DNA of 64,000 nucleotides from Methyloligella halotolerans (GCF_001708935.1 NZ_MASI01000003.1:285501-349500), one strand, 5' to 3'. Shown: positions 25,561 to 32,726, counted from the first letter of the stretch. Notes: generated by a model from the letters alone, not told the origin. Numbers and translations: made by a program.

Positions 25561-25800
25561 ATGCGCGTGCGGCAGGCGCACGACGGCAGGTTTCAGGAGT
25601 TGGGAATGGGCGGAAGAGAGCTTAGCAGACGGGGCCGGGTTAAGCTTATTCCAGGACATACGGCCTTGAGGCTCGGCGACGAGATTACCGTGTCAGATCT
25701 CCGAGGCGAGCGACACCTGCGCGTGACCCTGTTTATCGACGGCGCGGAGGAGGCAGAGGAGCCGCTGCCCGCCAAACAGCGAAATACCGTGGGCGTTTAG
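25561..25800 (+). CDS. Possible small phage protein (doubtful)
   Basis: An open frame of 79 codons directly to the right of the operators. The part GHTALRLGDEITVSDLRGER, then HLRVTLFIDGAEEAEE, reads like a small beta protein, vaguely CsrA-like. Its last 108 bases overlap the convergent hypothetical gene and there is no clear ribosome site. It could be chance coding in GC-rich DNA. Confidence 0.3.
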   Translation: MRVRQAHDGRFQELGMGGRELSRRGRVKLIPGHTALRLGDEITVSDLRGERHLRVTLFIDGAEEAEEPLPAKQRNTVGV

Positions 25801-26316
25801 CAATAGAGACATGCTGGAGGCCCATGCGAGTATTTTCTGGGTGTCGGTCTCACTTGCAGCTCGATCGAGCGGCGCCATTTTCTTCACGGTTCCGCGATGA
25901 AGGATATCGCCGCATTTGGCGTGGAGGCTGAGCAGATCGGCCTTTGCAAAGGGTGGCTCTCCCGGCGTGATGTGCAGGCGATTAGGCCCCATCCGGGCGA
26001 TTGTCACAGGCACCGGATAGAAGTCGGAATGTAGCCTCTCCAGATCATCCATGATCCTCTTCGGAGACCAGGCTTTCCGGAGCTTGTCCACCGGCGCGGT
26101 CCCGATGTCGCCATGCACGATCAGGCAGCCGAGCGCGATGCACTCGCATAGGAATCTGAGCTGCAGGTACAGAAATTCGCGGCGGAGGGCTGGAGGCAGG
26201 TTGAGCTCGTCGTTAAGCCCTGCCTCAATGGCTTCGAGGCGGGTCTTGATTTCCTCCAGTAGGCCCTGATACGCGCGCATAGCTGCGCGCTGCTTCCCTG
26301 TAACCGGGCGAGCCAT
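25693..26316 (-). CDS. Phage hypothetical protein
   Basis: A 207-residue mainly helical protein. It contains LLEEIKTRLEAIEAGLNDEL, LYLQLRFLCECIALGCLIVH, the motif RKAWSPKRIMDDLERLHSDF and ILAWASSMSLLLNAHGISLF. The ATG at 26316 follows TTAGGG. It is close to the lipoprotein gene on the same strand and lies in the immunity region, so it could be a lysogenically expressed gene. No family recognised. Confidence 0.68.
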   Translation of the reverse strand: MARPVTGKQRAAMRAYQGLLEEIKTRLEAIEAGLNDELNLPPALRREFLYLQLRFLCECIALGCLIVHGDIGTAPVDKLRKAWSPKRIMDDLERLHSDFYPVPVTIARMGPNRLHITPGEPPFAKADLLSLHAKCGDILHRGTVKKMAPLDRAASETDTQKILAWASSMSLLLNAHGISLFGGQRLLCLLRAVDKQGHAQVSLASEI

Positions 26317-26318
26317 CC

Positions 26319-26639
26319 CTAAGCCGGACGGGCCGCGCCGGTGCATTGATAGGTGAGGTCCACATTGAAGACCTGGCAGCCATACATGTTGCCGTCCTGG
26401 CAGGTCTTCTTCTGCCCGCCGAAGGCGGAGGCGTCGGGATAACCCCAGGCCTGGCAGCGCTGGCGGGCGAGATCCAGCCCTTCGCCGGGCTCCACCTTGG
26501 GCACGAGCAGGGCGGGATAGCTGTAGCTGAGAACCACGGTGCCGTCGGCGCGGCTGCCGCCCGTGGCGGCGAGCTCGGGATGGGTGGCGCAGCCCGCCAA
26601 GCCAAAGGTGATCGCGATAAGAACGTACCAGGTTCGCAT
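26319..26639 (-). CDS. YecR-like lipoprotein
   Basis: A 106-residue lipoprotein. A short signal peptide ends in the lipobox FGLAGC with the modified Cys at residue 17. The mature domain, GGSRADGTVVLSYSYP, then LARQRCQAWGYPDASAFGGQ and GNMYGCQVFNVDLTYQC, matches the YecR-like family (an outer-membrane-type lipoprotein of unclear role). GGAGGGG lies upstream of the ATG. Being next to the repressor on the same strand, it may be expressed from the prophage as a lysogenic conversion gene. Confidence 0.75.
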   Translation of the reverse strand: MRTWYVLIAITFGLAGCATHPELAATGGSRADGTVVLSYSYPALLVPKVEPGEGLDLARQRCQAWGYPDASAFGGQKKTCQDGNMYGCQVFNVDLTYQCTGAARPA

Positions 26640-26713
26640 GCCTGCCCCTCCGATTGTCTCCCCGGCAGGCACTATACCCATGGTAGAAACCGGAGGCGAG
26701 TCTTTAGGGCGCG

Positions 26714-27292
26714 CTAAGCCGCTCGCCGCTGCCGGCTGACCCACTTCACGAGCGCGGCGCTTTCCACGCGCTGATCCCGCATGGTGCTGGCGTTGTGGGA
26801 GACAAGGTTGAAGAGCCCGGGGGCGCTGCCGGGCTCGAGCTTCTTCAGATACTTGCTGCCGTCGGCCAGGGTGACGACGCATTCGCTGCCGATGGCGTCT
26901 GACGGGCCGACGGCCGCGCCGAAGAACACGATGTCGTTTTCCTCGTAGCGGGGAAGCATGGAGTCGCCCGTCACGACGGCCGCGACGACCTTCCCGATCC
27001 CGGCCGGGGCCTGAACCTCTGTCAGGCCGTGACCCAACGGATAATCGTCGAAGGGGATCACCTGCGCGCCCGCGCCGACGAAGCCGGCCACGGCCACGTT
27101 CTGATTCTCCGCTAGGAGATCCGCAGCCGAGACGTTGAGTGCTGCGGCTATGGCATAGAGGTGGCGCACGTCCATATTCCGCTCGCCCGTGATCAGTCGC
27201 GAAAGATAGGACGTGGAGAGGTCCACGCGCTCTGACAGGTCTTCGAGCGTGAGATCCTGTTCGGTCATAAGTGCCTGAATTCTCTCTTTCAT
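26714..27292 (-). CDS. Prophage repressor: XRE helix-turn-helix plus S24 (LexA-like) peptidase domain
   Basis: A 192-residue CI-type repressor. An HTH lies at residues 14 to 60 (LTLEDLSERVDLSTSYLSRL, ITGERNM). The S24 domain follows, with the nucleophile Ser111 in VTGDSMLPRYEENDIVFF and the general-base Lys in SKYLKKLEPG. An Ala-Gly pair in NVAVAGFVGAGAQ is a possible self-cleavage site. The family binds palindromic operators as dimers and is inactivated by RecA-stimulated self-cleavage. The matching operators are at 27302-27373 and 25489-25540. Confidence 0.9.
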   Translation of the reverse strand: MKERIQALMTEQDLTLEDLSERVDLSTSYLSRLITGERNMDVRHLYAIAAALNVSAADLLAENQNVAVAGFVGAGAQVIPFDDYPLGHGLTEVQAPAGIGKVVAAVVTGDSMLPRYEENDIVFFGAAVGPSDAIGSECVVTLADGSKYLKKLEPGSAPGLFNLVSHNASTMRDQRVESAALVKWVSRQRRAA

Positions 27293-27301
27293 CCCGTCAC
27301 T

Positions 27302-27318
27302 TTTGCCATTTCGGCAAA
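27302..27318. promoter_or_regulatory. Phage operator, rightward cluster, site 1
   Basis: TTTGCCATTTCGGCAAA, a 17-bp palindrome with 6-base arms and a 5-base spacer, 10 bases upstream of the repressor start. Repressor binding here would block its own promoter. Confidence 0.78.
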
Positions 27319-27358
27319 GTTATCCAGAGCCTATCTGGCAAAAGCGTCTTGACCGAGA

Positions 27359-27373
27359 TTGCCAAATAGGCAA
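27359..27373. promoter_or_regulatory. Phage operator, rightward cluster, site 2
   Basis: TTGCCAAATAGGCAA, identical to 25489-25503, 12 bases before the Cro-like start. Between the two sites, TGGCAAAA at about 27336 may be a half-site. Confidence 0.78.
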
Positions 27374-27384
27374 ATCATCGTGTC

Positions 27385-27612
27385 ATGCGACTCGCCCAGT
27401 ACCTCAAATCCACCGGTGAACGTCCGGCCGATTTCGCAAAGCGGATCGGCCGGTCGCCTTCGACCATCACCCGGCTGTTGCCGGGGGAGGATGGGACCGC
27501 TCCGAAGAGATTGCCCGGTTGGCAACTCCTCCGGGAAATCGCGAAGGCGACCCAAGGCGCAGTGACGGCAAACGACTTCCTGGATGAGCCGGCGTCGGAG
27601 GATGCCGCATGA
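27385..27612 (+). CDS. Cro-like helix-turn-helix regulator
   Basis: A 75-residue DNA-binding protein, divergent from the repressor. The HTH is GERPADFAKRIGRSPSTITR then LLPGEDGTAPKRL, with a C-terminal helix LLREIAKATQGAVTANDFL. Position, orientation and size fit Cro, which would compete with the repressor at the shared operators and start the rightward early operon. It ends in an ATGA overlap with a very short frame. Confidence 0.82.
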   Translation: MRLAQYLKSTGERPADFAKRIGRSPSTITRLLPGEDGTAPKRLPGWQLLREIAKATQGAVTANDFLDEPASEDAA

Positions 27613-27686
27613 GCCGGTCCGGCCTCGTGTTCGCCATGGAGGATTTCTCCTTCGCTGAGTTCGCGGGGGAGGGGCCGCGCTCCTGA
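27609..27686 (+). CDS. Possible 25-residue coupled small protein
   Basis: An ATG overlapping the Cro-like gene's stop (ATGA) opens a 25-codon frame, MSRSGLVFAMEDFSFAEFAG and then EGPRS. The coupling pattern is the same as in the rest of the operon. The size makes it uncertain. Confidence 0.3.
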   Translation: MSRSGLVFAMEDFSFAEFAGEGPRS

Positions 27687-27788
27687 ACGGGGTGGGAGTT
27701 GCAGCGCGGCCCCTGAGTATTTGCCGCTGCCGGGTACGGGTGACGGACCCCGGCGGCGACGCGTGAAGCGTAAGCGTGGAGTAGGCGT

Positions 27789-28187
27789 ATGAGCAGCGAA
27801 AAGCCGTGCTCGAAGCTTCAAGCATTTTTCGTGCTTGAAGGGCAGCGAATGCTCCGGGAGGCGATCGAAGCCCGCCCGGGGGACAAGCTGGAGGCCCAGG
27901 TCGCCAGCGCCGCCATCGCATTCGCCCTGCCGTTCGACTTCTGCTGGCGGGTCCATCTGGGCCGCTGCGGCCAGCGGGCTTTCCTTCGGCTCTACGACGC
28001 CTACCGCGCCTGGAAGATCGAACAAGACAGGCAGGCAAGAGCTGAAGATGTCGCGGAGCGATTGGATCAACTGGAGCGCACGCTTCAAGGCTTGGCAGAC
28101 AGACTGCCGGCTGTGGCTTGCGCGCAAGCTGATCCTGACGGCCAACGCGATCGGCCTTTGCGCCTGGTGGGCGCTGCCGCCGGCTAA
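27789..28187 (+). CDS. Phage hypothetical protein, early operon
   Basis: A 132-residue protein. Residues 8 to 75 are helical with hydrophobic face (QAFFVLEGQRMLREAIEARP, VASAAIAFALPFDFCWRVHL). Then comes a coiled-coil stretch, AEDVAERLDQLERTLQGLAD. Its last third overlaps another plausible gene (28048-28254) in a different frame. No family recognised. Confidence 0.6.
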   Translation: MSSEKPCSKLQAFFVLEGQRMLREAIEARPGDKLEAQVASAAIAFALPFDFCWRVHLGRCGQRAFLRLYDAYRAWKIEQDRQARAEDVAERLDQLERTLQGLADRLPAVACAQADPDGQRDRPLRLVGAAAG

Positions 28188-28254
28188 CCGCGGGCCACGC
28201 CCTGCGGTCCGGCTGCCCTCCAAGCCGGCATCCAAAACGCGGGGGCGCCCATGA
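28048..28254 (+). CDS. Overlapping small protein with possible TM segment
   Basis: A 68-residue frame starting MSRSDWINWSARFKAWQTDC, with a hydrophobic segment ILTANAIGLCAWWALPP. It overlaps the preceding gene by 140 bases in another frame. Its stop makes the ATGA overlap with the next gene, the pattern used throughout this operon, which argues that it is translated. Confidence 0.45.
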   Translation: MSRSDWINWSARFKAWQTDCRLWLARKLILTANAIGLCAWWALPPANRGPRPAVRLPSKPASKTRGRP

Positions 28255-28427
28255 GCGCCCCATTCTCACAACATGGCGCCGCGCTGACGGTGCTGGATTT
28301 CGCACCCGTCACGCGGGCGGACGCGCTGACCGACGCGGCCGCCGCCTTCATCAGCGTCGGTATGGCGGTGCTGGTCTGCGGCCTGCTCTTCGCGGTGATC
28401 ACCTATTTCACCGGGGGGCGCGGATGA
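28251..28427 (+). CDS. Small single-TM phage protein
   Basis: A 58-residue protein starting MSAPFSQHGAALTVLDFAPV. Its C-terminal half is a TM helix (FISVGMAVLVCGLLFAVITY). It overlaps both neighbours by 4 bases (ATGA at each end). Function unknown. Confidence 0.6.
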   Translation: MSAPFSQHGAALTVLDFAPVTRADALTDAAAAFISVGMAVLVCGLLFAVITYFTGGRG

Positions 28428-28771
28428 GCGAAGCGCCTGCCGACACCAAGATGCTGCTGCCGATCGACCGGCTGCTCGCCTATCTGGCCCCGCTGGTGCG
28501 CAAGGCCATCGTGGAGACGCCACTGGACACCGCCACCCGCGAGGGGATGGCGGGCATGGCGGCGAACGTTCTCTACGGCCACCACACACCCGCGGAGGCG
28601 CATCTCTGTCGCGCCGTCGAGCTGCTTTGCACCCACCGCCCGAACGACGAGCACGCCTTCCGCTGTGTGGAGGCGGCCTACGAGCTCGTGCGGTGGGAGC
28701 GGCATGGCGAGGCCCGCCACGCCGACGAGATGGACGCCAAGCCCTGGCAAGCGAAGGAGGCGCATCGGTGA
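28424..28771 (+). CDS. Phage hypothetical protein
   Basis: A 115-residue soluble helical protein (LLPIDRLLAYLAPLVRKAIV, AAYELVRWERHGEARHADEM). It is coupled to the gene before (ATGA) and after (GTGA). No family recognised. Confidence 0.62.
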   Translation: MSEAPADTKMLLPIDRLLAYLAPLVRKAIVETPLDTATREGMAGMAANVLYGHHTPAEAHLCRAVELLCTHRPNDEHAFRCVEAAYELVRWERHGEARHADEMDAKPWQAKEAHR

Positions 28772-29295
28772 TGCTGGCATCAAGAGATCCCGCGAAGCGG
28801 GTGGGGCAGGGGGAGCCGGTGCTGCGGCTCGGAGGAGAGCACTGGCCGGAAGATCCGGCGGCGCGGAGCGACGACATGGACCGGCTGGCGATGCCGGTGC
28901 CGGTTTCGGCTTACCAGGGTCCGGGCGACTGCTGCGAAGGCGCGCCCCTGGCCTGCCAGGTGAAACCGGACGACGAGAGCGTCGAGATCCCCGACGAGCT
29001 TGTGGAGGATACCGAGAAGCTGGTCGACCGGCTGGTGGCTGTGTTCGGCGAGGCGGAGTCGCGGGAGGGCGAAGGTGCGGTCTCGACCGTGGCGCACCCG
29101 CCGCACTACACCGCGCATCCTTCCGGTGTCGAGTGCATCACCGTGGCCGAGCACTTCAATTTCAATCTCGGCAACGTCCTCAAATATGTCTGGCGGGCCG
29201 GGCTGAAGGGCGACCATCTCGAAGACCTGGAGAAGGCGCGCCAGTATCTCGATTTCGAGATCGCCAAGCGGCGGCGGGAGGCGATCGCGCAATGA
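28768..29295 (+). CDS. DUF3310 domain phage protein
   Basis: A 175-residue protein. Residues about 112 to 170 match DUF3310: HPPHYTAHPSGVECITVAEH, FNFNLGNVLKYVWRAGLKGD, HLEDLEKARQYLDFEI. The domain is common in phages and sometimes labelled nucleotide kinase, but its activity is not proven. The N-terminal half is acidic and variable. It starts at GTG 28768 (or ATG 28771) in overlap with the upstream stop. Confidence 0.8.
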   Translation: MMLASRDPAKRVGQGEPVLRLGGEHWPEDPAARSDDMDRLAMPVPVSAYQGPGDCCEGAPLACQVKPDDESVEIPDELVEDTEKLVDRLVAVFGEAESREGEGAVSTVAHPPHYTAHPSGVECITVAEHFNFNLGNVLKYVWRAGLKGDHLEDLEKARQYLDFEIAKRRREAIAQ

Positions 29296-29456
29296 TCGCC
29301 AAGCTCGCCGCCGACCCCAAGGCCATCAACTGCTTGCTGCTCTGCCTCTACGCACTGAACTGCGCGCGCTGGGCCTTCGCGAAAGAGTGGGGCGATGCGC
29401 TCTATTGGGCCGGCGCCTTCGTCATCACCATCGGCGTGACCTGGAGGCACTTCTGA
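29292..29456 (+). CDS. Small phage membrane protein
   Basis: A 54-residue protein with two hydrophobic stretches (INCLLLCLYALNCARWAFA and ALYWAGAFVITIGVTW). ATGA overlap with the DUF3310 gene and TGATG with the next gene. Function unknown. Confidence 0.55.
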   Translation: MIAKLAADPKAINCLLLCLYALNCARWAFAKEWGDALYWAGAFVITIGVTWRHF

Positions 29457-29689
29457 TGGTCCAGCTTCGCGCGCCAGATCACCGCCCTCCGGGTCCGCCG
29501 CCGCCTTCGACCAACAATGAGCGTGGCGCCGTCATCGATCTCGCTTCGCGGCGCGCGGCTGCCTGCCGGCCCTCTCTCGCGCCAGCCGCCGGCGGTTTGC
29601 GCTCCTTCTATCTCGGCTGGGCGGTGGCGGCGGGGCTCAGCCTCGCCGGGCACGCCCTGCTGCTCATCCTGCTGTTTGGAGGTGACTGA
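29456..29689 (+). CDS. Small phage protein with C-terminal TM helix
   Basis: A 77-residue protein. The N-terminal half is Pro/Arg-rich ([20 protein letters not shown]). The C-terminus is a TM helix ([20 protein letters not shown]). It starts in a TGATG overlap. Function unknown. Confidence 0.55.
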   Translation: MVQLRAPDHRPPGPPPPSTNNERGAVIDLASRRAAACRPSLAPAAGGLRSFYLGWAVAAGLSLAGHALLLILLFGGD

Positions 29690-29691
29690 CC

Positions 29692-29991
29692 ATGACGCTG
29701 CATTCGTCTGCCAAGGACCAGCTGCACACCATCGTGGCGCGTATCGAGCGGCTGGAGGAAGAGAAGGCGGCGCTCGCCGCCGACCTGAAGGAGGTCTACG
29801 CCGAAGCGAAGGCCAACGGATTCGACACCAAGGCTCTCAAGAAGGTGATCGCCATCCGCAAGCAGGACGAGGAGAAGCGGCGGGAAGAGCAGGCCGTCCT
29901 CGAAACCTATCTCCACGCGCTGGGCATGCTGGCCGATACGCCCTTGGGCGAAGCGGCCGTGGCCCGCGAGACGGCGGCGGAGGCGGCGTGA
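29692..29991 (+). CDS. DUF2312/GapR-like nucleoid-associated protein
   Basis: A 99-residue coiled-coil protein matching the GapR (DUF2312) family: [54 protein letters not shown]. GapR of Caulobacter clamps overtwisted AT-rich DNA and supports replication-fork movement. A phage copy in the early operon could help phage replication or alter host chromosome dynamics; that is inference. Length and the AKANGFD-KALKK block agree with the family. Confidence 0.88.
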   Translation: MTLHSSAKDQLHTIVARIERLEEEKAALAADLKEVYAEAKANGFDTKALKKVIAIRKQDEEKRREEQAVLETYLHALGMLADTPLGEAAVARETAAEAA

Positions 29992-30707
29992 TGGCGAAGC
30001 GGAAAAAGAAGATCGCCTACAAGCGGGTCGATCGCGGCGGCTTCCACTGCGAGACCGAGAACATTCTCGCCTCGGTGAAGGCGAAGCACCTGCTGATGCT
30101 GGCGCCCTTCGTCTGTTGGGAAGAGACCCGCTACTATCTCAACGGCATCTTCATTCAGCGCGCGCCCCAAGGCGGCATCTATCTGGCGGCGACGGACGGG
30201 CACCGGCTCGGCATCATCTACGATCCTGACGGCGAAACCAATGCGGAGGTGATCTTCCGCCTTCCGCCCGAGACGCTGCGGCGAATCAGAGAGAACAAGC
30301 CGCTCGGGGCGGTGCTCACGCAAAGCGGCTGCTCGCTCGTCGCGAACGCAGGCGACGTGCCGGAGGGTCCATACCCAGGCGGGCCGATCGAAGGGACTTT
30401 CCCCGCGTTCTGGCGTGTGATTCCCCATGTGAGGCGGACCTCGAAGCCGGCGGCGTTCAACGCGCGGTACGTCGGCGACTTCCGCAAGGTCGGCGTGGCG
30501 GCGGGATTGCCGAACGACGGGGCCTGCGGGCACGCCAATCTTTGGCAGTTCTACCCAGCCGAAAGCAAGCTGCCGGAGAGCTGCGCGTTTATCGTTCGAA
30601 ACTGGCATCTGCCCGAATTTCTCGGCGTGCTGATGCCCGCCCGGGGAGAGAAAGGATTCCCGGCAAGGCCCGATTGGCTGTTCGAAGACGGGGAGGGCGC
30701 AGCCTGA
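29991..30707 (+). CDS. DNA polymerase III beta-clamp-like protein, short form
   Basis: A 238-residue protein related to the sliding clamp DnaN. The clearest block is LLMLAPFVCWEETRYYLNGI, then IYLAATDGHRLGIIYD, the TRYYLNGV...ATDGHRLA signature of the third clamp domain. FPAFWRVIPH matches the inter-domain FPDYxRVIP-type motif. A full clamp has three such domains in about 370 residues; here there is room for about two. It may be a phage clamp that works with or competes with the host clamp. It begins right at the stop of the GapR-like gene. Confidence 0.78.
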   Translation: MAKRKKKIAYKRVDRGGFHCETENILASVKAKHLLMLAPFVCWEETRYYLNGIFIQRAPQGGIYLAATDGHRLGIIYDPDGETNAEVIFRLPPETLRRIRENKPLGAVLTQSGCSLVANAGDVPEGPYPGGPIEGTFPAFWRVIPHVRRTSKPAAFNARYVGDFRKVGVAAGLPNDGACGHANLWQFYPAESKLPESCAFIVRNWHLPEFLGVLMPARGEKGFPARPDWLFEDGEGAA

Positions 30708-32146
30708 TGCTCACCTTCCACCCTTCCGCAGACGATGCGCCGGTGGAGCTCGGCGCGCTGGTGGCGCACCGGCTGGCCGATCTGTTCCCCATGATGAGCG
30801 CAGACGAGCATGCCGCCTTGGTCGCGGACATGCGCGAGAACGGTTTTCGCGAGGGCTGCGAGATCATCCTCTACGAGGGGCAGATCCTCGACGGGCGCAA
30901 CCGCTACAGCTGCGCGCGGGAGGCGGGGGTGACCCCGCTTGTCACCAACTTCTTCGCCAGCCGTGACGGCGACCCGCTGCGCTATGTCATCTCACGCAAC
31001 CTGAACCGCCGGCACCTGAACGAAACGCAGCGGGCCTGGGTGGCTTCGCAGGTCGCGAGCTATACGCACGGCGGCGACCGGAGAAGCGCCTCCGATCAAG
31101 CGGCAAATTTGCCGCTTGAAACCGAGGCGCCGAAAAATTCGGCAAATTTGCCGAATAAGGCTGAGGGGGTCGAGCAGAGAGACGAGCCCGCGCCGAAGGT
31201 CTCCCAGGCGGATGCCGCGAAGCTGTTCAACGTTTCCGAGCGGAGCGTGCGGGACGCCGCGAAGGTCGGCAAGAGCGGCATCGACGAGCTGAACGAAGCC
31301 GTGCGGGCCGGGCATCTTTCCATCTCCGCCGCCGCCAAGGCCGCGATGCTGCCGCCCGAAACGCAGCGGCGGATTGCCCAAGTGGCTGCGAGCGGCAAGG
31401 CGAACGTGGTGCGGAAGGTGCTGAAGCAGGAAGGCCGGGCGAAGCGCGAGGCCGAGCTCGGCGCGAAGCAATGCGCCCTGCCGGAGAAGAAATACGGGGT
31501 GATCCTGGCCGACCCGGAATGGCGCTTCAAGACATGGTCGGAAGCGGGGATGGACCGGGCGGCGGACAACCACTACCCGACTTCGGAGCTGACCGATATC
31601 GCCGCGCGGGAGGTGGTCGCGATCTCGGCCGAGGATTGCGTGCTCTATCTCTGGGTGACGCGGCCGATGCTGGAGATGGGACTGGTTGTGATGCGCGCCT
31701 GGGGCTTCGCCTACGTCTCCTGCCACGGCTGGGACAAGGAGGTCGGCGGCACGGGCTACTGGAACATCGACGATCTGGAACTGCTGCTGATCGGCACGAA
31801 GGGCGATGTGCCATGCCCGGCGCCGGGGACGCAAGAGCGCGCGTTGCTCCACGCCAAGCGGGGGCAGCATTCGGCGAAGCCCGAAGCCGTGGCCGAGATG
31901 ATCGAAGCGCTGTTCCCCACCCTGCCGAAGATCGAGCTGAACCGGCGCGGGCCGGCGCGCCCGGGGTGGGACGCCTGGGGGAACGAGGCGGAGACCGGCG
32001 CCCTGACGGAAGAGCAACGCGCCCTTGTCGATGCGAACGGCATGGTTCGGGTCTCGGACAATATGGTCGTCGCTGCCGAATTCCTCACCGAGGAGGAATG
32101 GGCGCGGGCGCTCGGAAAGGCGGCCGCCGGGGAGGTGGCGGCGTGA
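30707..32146 (+). CDS. ParB-like N-terminal domain fused to MT-A70 adenine methyltransferase
   Basis: A 479-residue protein. Residues 1 to about 110 are a ParB/Srx-like domain (MRENGFREGCEIILYEGQIL, DGRNRYSCAREAG, RYVISRNLNRRHLNETQRAW). A helix-turn-helix follows (VSQADAAKLFNVSERSVRDA). From about 265 comes an MT-A70 methyltransferase: VILADPEWRF with DPEW at 269-272 in place of the usual DPPW, DRAADNHYPTS, YLWVTRPML, LLLIGTKGDVP and EMIEALFPTLPKIELNRRG. It would methylate adenine N6, probably in DNA, to protect phage DNA or regulate. TGATG overlap with the upstream gene. Confidence 0.88.
   Translation: MLTFHPSADDAPVELGALVAHRLADLFPMMSADEHAALVADMRENGFREGCEIILYEGQILDGRNRYSCAREAGVTPLVTNFFASRDGDPLRYVISRNLNRRHLNETQRAWVASQVASYTHGGDRRSASDQAANLPLETEAPKNSANLPNKAEGVEQRDEPAPKVSQADAAKLFNVSERSVRDAAKVGKSGIDELNEAVRAGHLSISAAAKAAMLPPETQRRIAQVAASGKANVVRKVLKQEGRAKREAELGAKQCALPEKKYGVILADPEWRFKTWSEAGMDRAADNHYPTSELTDIAAREVVAISAEDCVLYLWVTRPMLEMGLVVMRAWGFAYVSCHGWDKEVGGTGYWNIDDLELLLIGTKGDVPCPAPGTQERALLHAKRGQHSAKPEAVAEMIEALFPTLPKIELNRRGPARPGWDAWGNEAETGALTEEQRALVDANGMVRVSDNMVVAAEFLTEEEWARALGKAAAGEVAA
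31096..31119. repeat. 24-bp perfect palindrome inside the ParB/MT-A70 gene
   Basis: Perfectly symmetric around GGCAAATTTGCC, with outer arms TCAAGC/GCTTGA. A second palindrome with the same 12-bp core is centred 39 bases downstream. Both lie in the linker after the ParB-like domain. Confidence 0.8.
31137..31156. repeat. 20-bp perfect palindrome inside the ParB/MT-A70 gene
   Basis: ATTCGGCAAATTTGCCGAAT, perfectly symmetric, sharing GGCAAATTTGCC with 31096-31119. Confidence 0.8.
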
Positions 32147-32565
32147 TTGTCGATGCTCTCAGGCTCTACGATCAAGAGTGCTTGTCCAATCCTAAGACGG
32201 GCGAGCGCGGAGACTGCACGCGAGCCTGTGTGCGTACCCTCGCGCAGTGCGATCTTGAAGACCTTCCCCACCCAGTCGCCCGCGACGGCGGATGGAATGA
32301 CGACTTCTACGAAGCCCTCGAAGCGGCCGGGCTCGTGCTCAACTTTTGCCGGTGCCGGGACGGTATCGATTATTCGCCGCTGCCCCGCGTCGTCGCGGCT
32401 GGTGGTCCAACGGTGCGGACCGACCCTGAGAAAGGGAACGTCACGCATATGGTGATCTGGGATCGGGTGGCCGAACGCTGCTTGCATGACCCGCACCCCT
32501 CCCGCGCCGGGCTGCTTTCTGTCGAGTCTTTCTACTGGCTTGAACGGCTGGAGGTGGCCGCGTGA
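32143..32565 (+). CDS. Papain-like/C39-like phage protein
   Basis: A 140-residue protein with the layout of phage papain-fold proteins: Cys in GERGDCTRACVRTLAQCDLE, then DLPHPVARDGGWNDDFYEAL, then His in NVTHMVIWD and a late block RCLHDPHPSRAGL. These fit a Cys-His catalytic pair. No cleavage target is known for these proteins. It starts at GTG 32143 in GTGA overlap with the methyltransferase gene and ends in a GTGA overlap. Confidence 0.65.
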   Translation: MIVDALRLYDQECLSNPKTGERGDCTRACVRTLAQCDLEDLPHPVARDGGWNDDFYEALEAAGLVLNFCRCRDGIDYSPLPRVVAAGGPTVRTDPEKGNVTHMVIWDRVAERCLHDPHPSRAGLLSVESFYWLERLEVAA

Positions 32566-32726
32566 ACGATCTCCAGGCGCTCGCTCTGGCCATCGTCTTC
32601 TGGGGCGGCCTGTTCGCCACGGGCCACCTCTTTTGCCTTCATATCGACGATGGGTGGCCGTGGTGGCCTGCGCTGCTCGCCATCGTCGTTTGGCTGGCCG
32701 CGACCTATGGGATGGCCTCGCTATGA
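32562..32726 (+). CDS. Small phage membrane protein
   Basis: A 54-residue protein starting MNDLQALALAIVFWGGLFAT, with a second hydrophobic stretch WPALLAIVVWLAATYGMASL. GTG start in overlap with the preceding stop, ATGA overlap with the next gene. Function unknown. Confidence 0.55.
   Translation: MNDLQALALAIVFWGGLFATGHLFCLHIDDGWPWWPALLAIVVWLAATYGMASL

Noticed and set aside
25561..25800. CsrA-like regulator next to the operators
   Set aside because: The likeness is limited to a few strand residues, and the frame overlaps a better minus-strand gene. It is kept only as a low-confidence open frame, without the functional claim.
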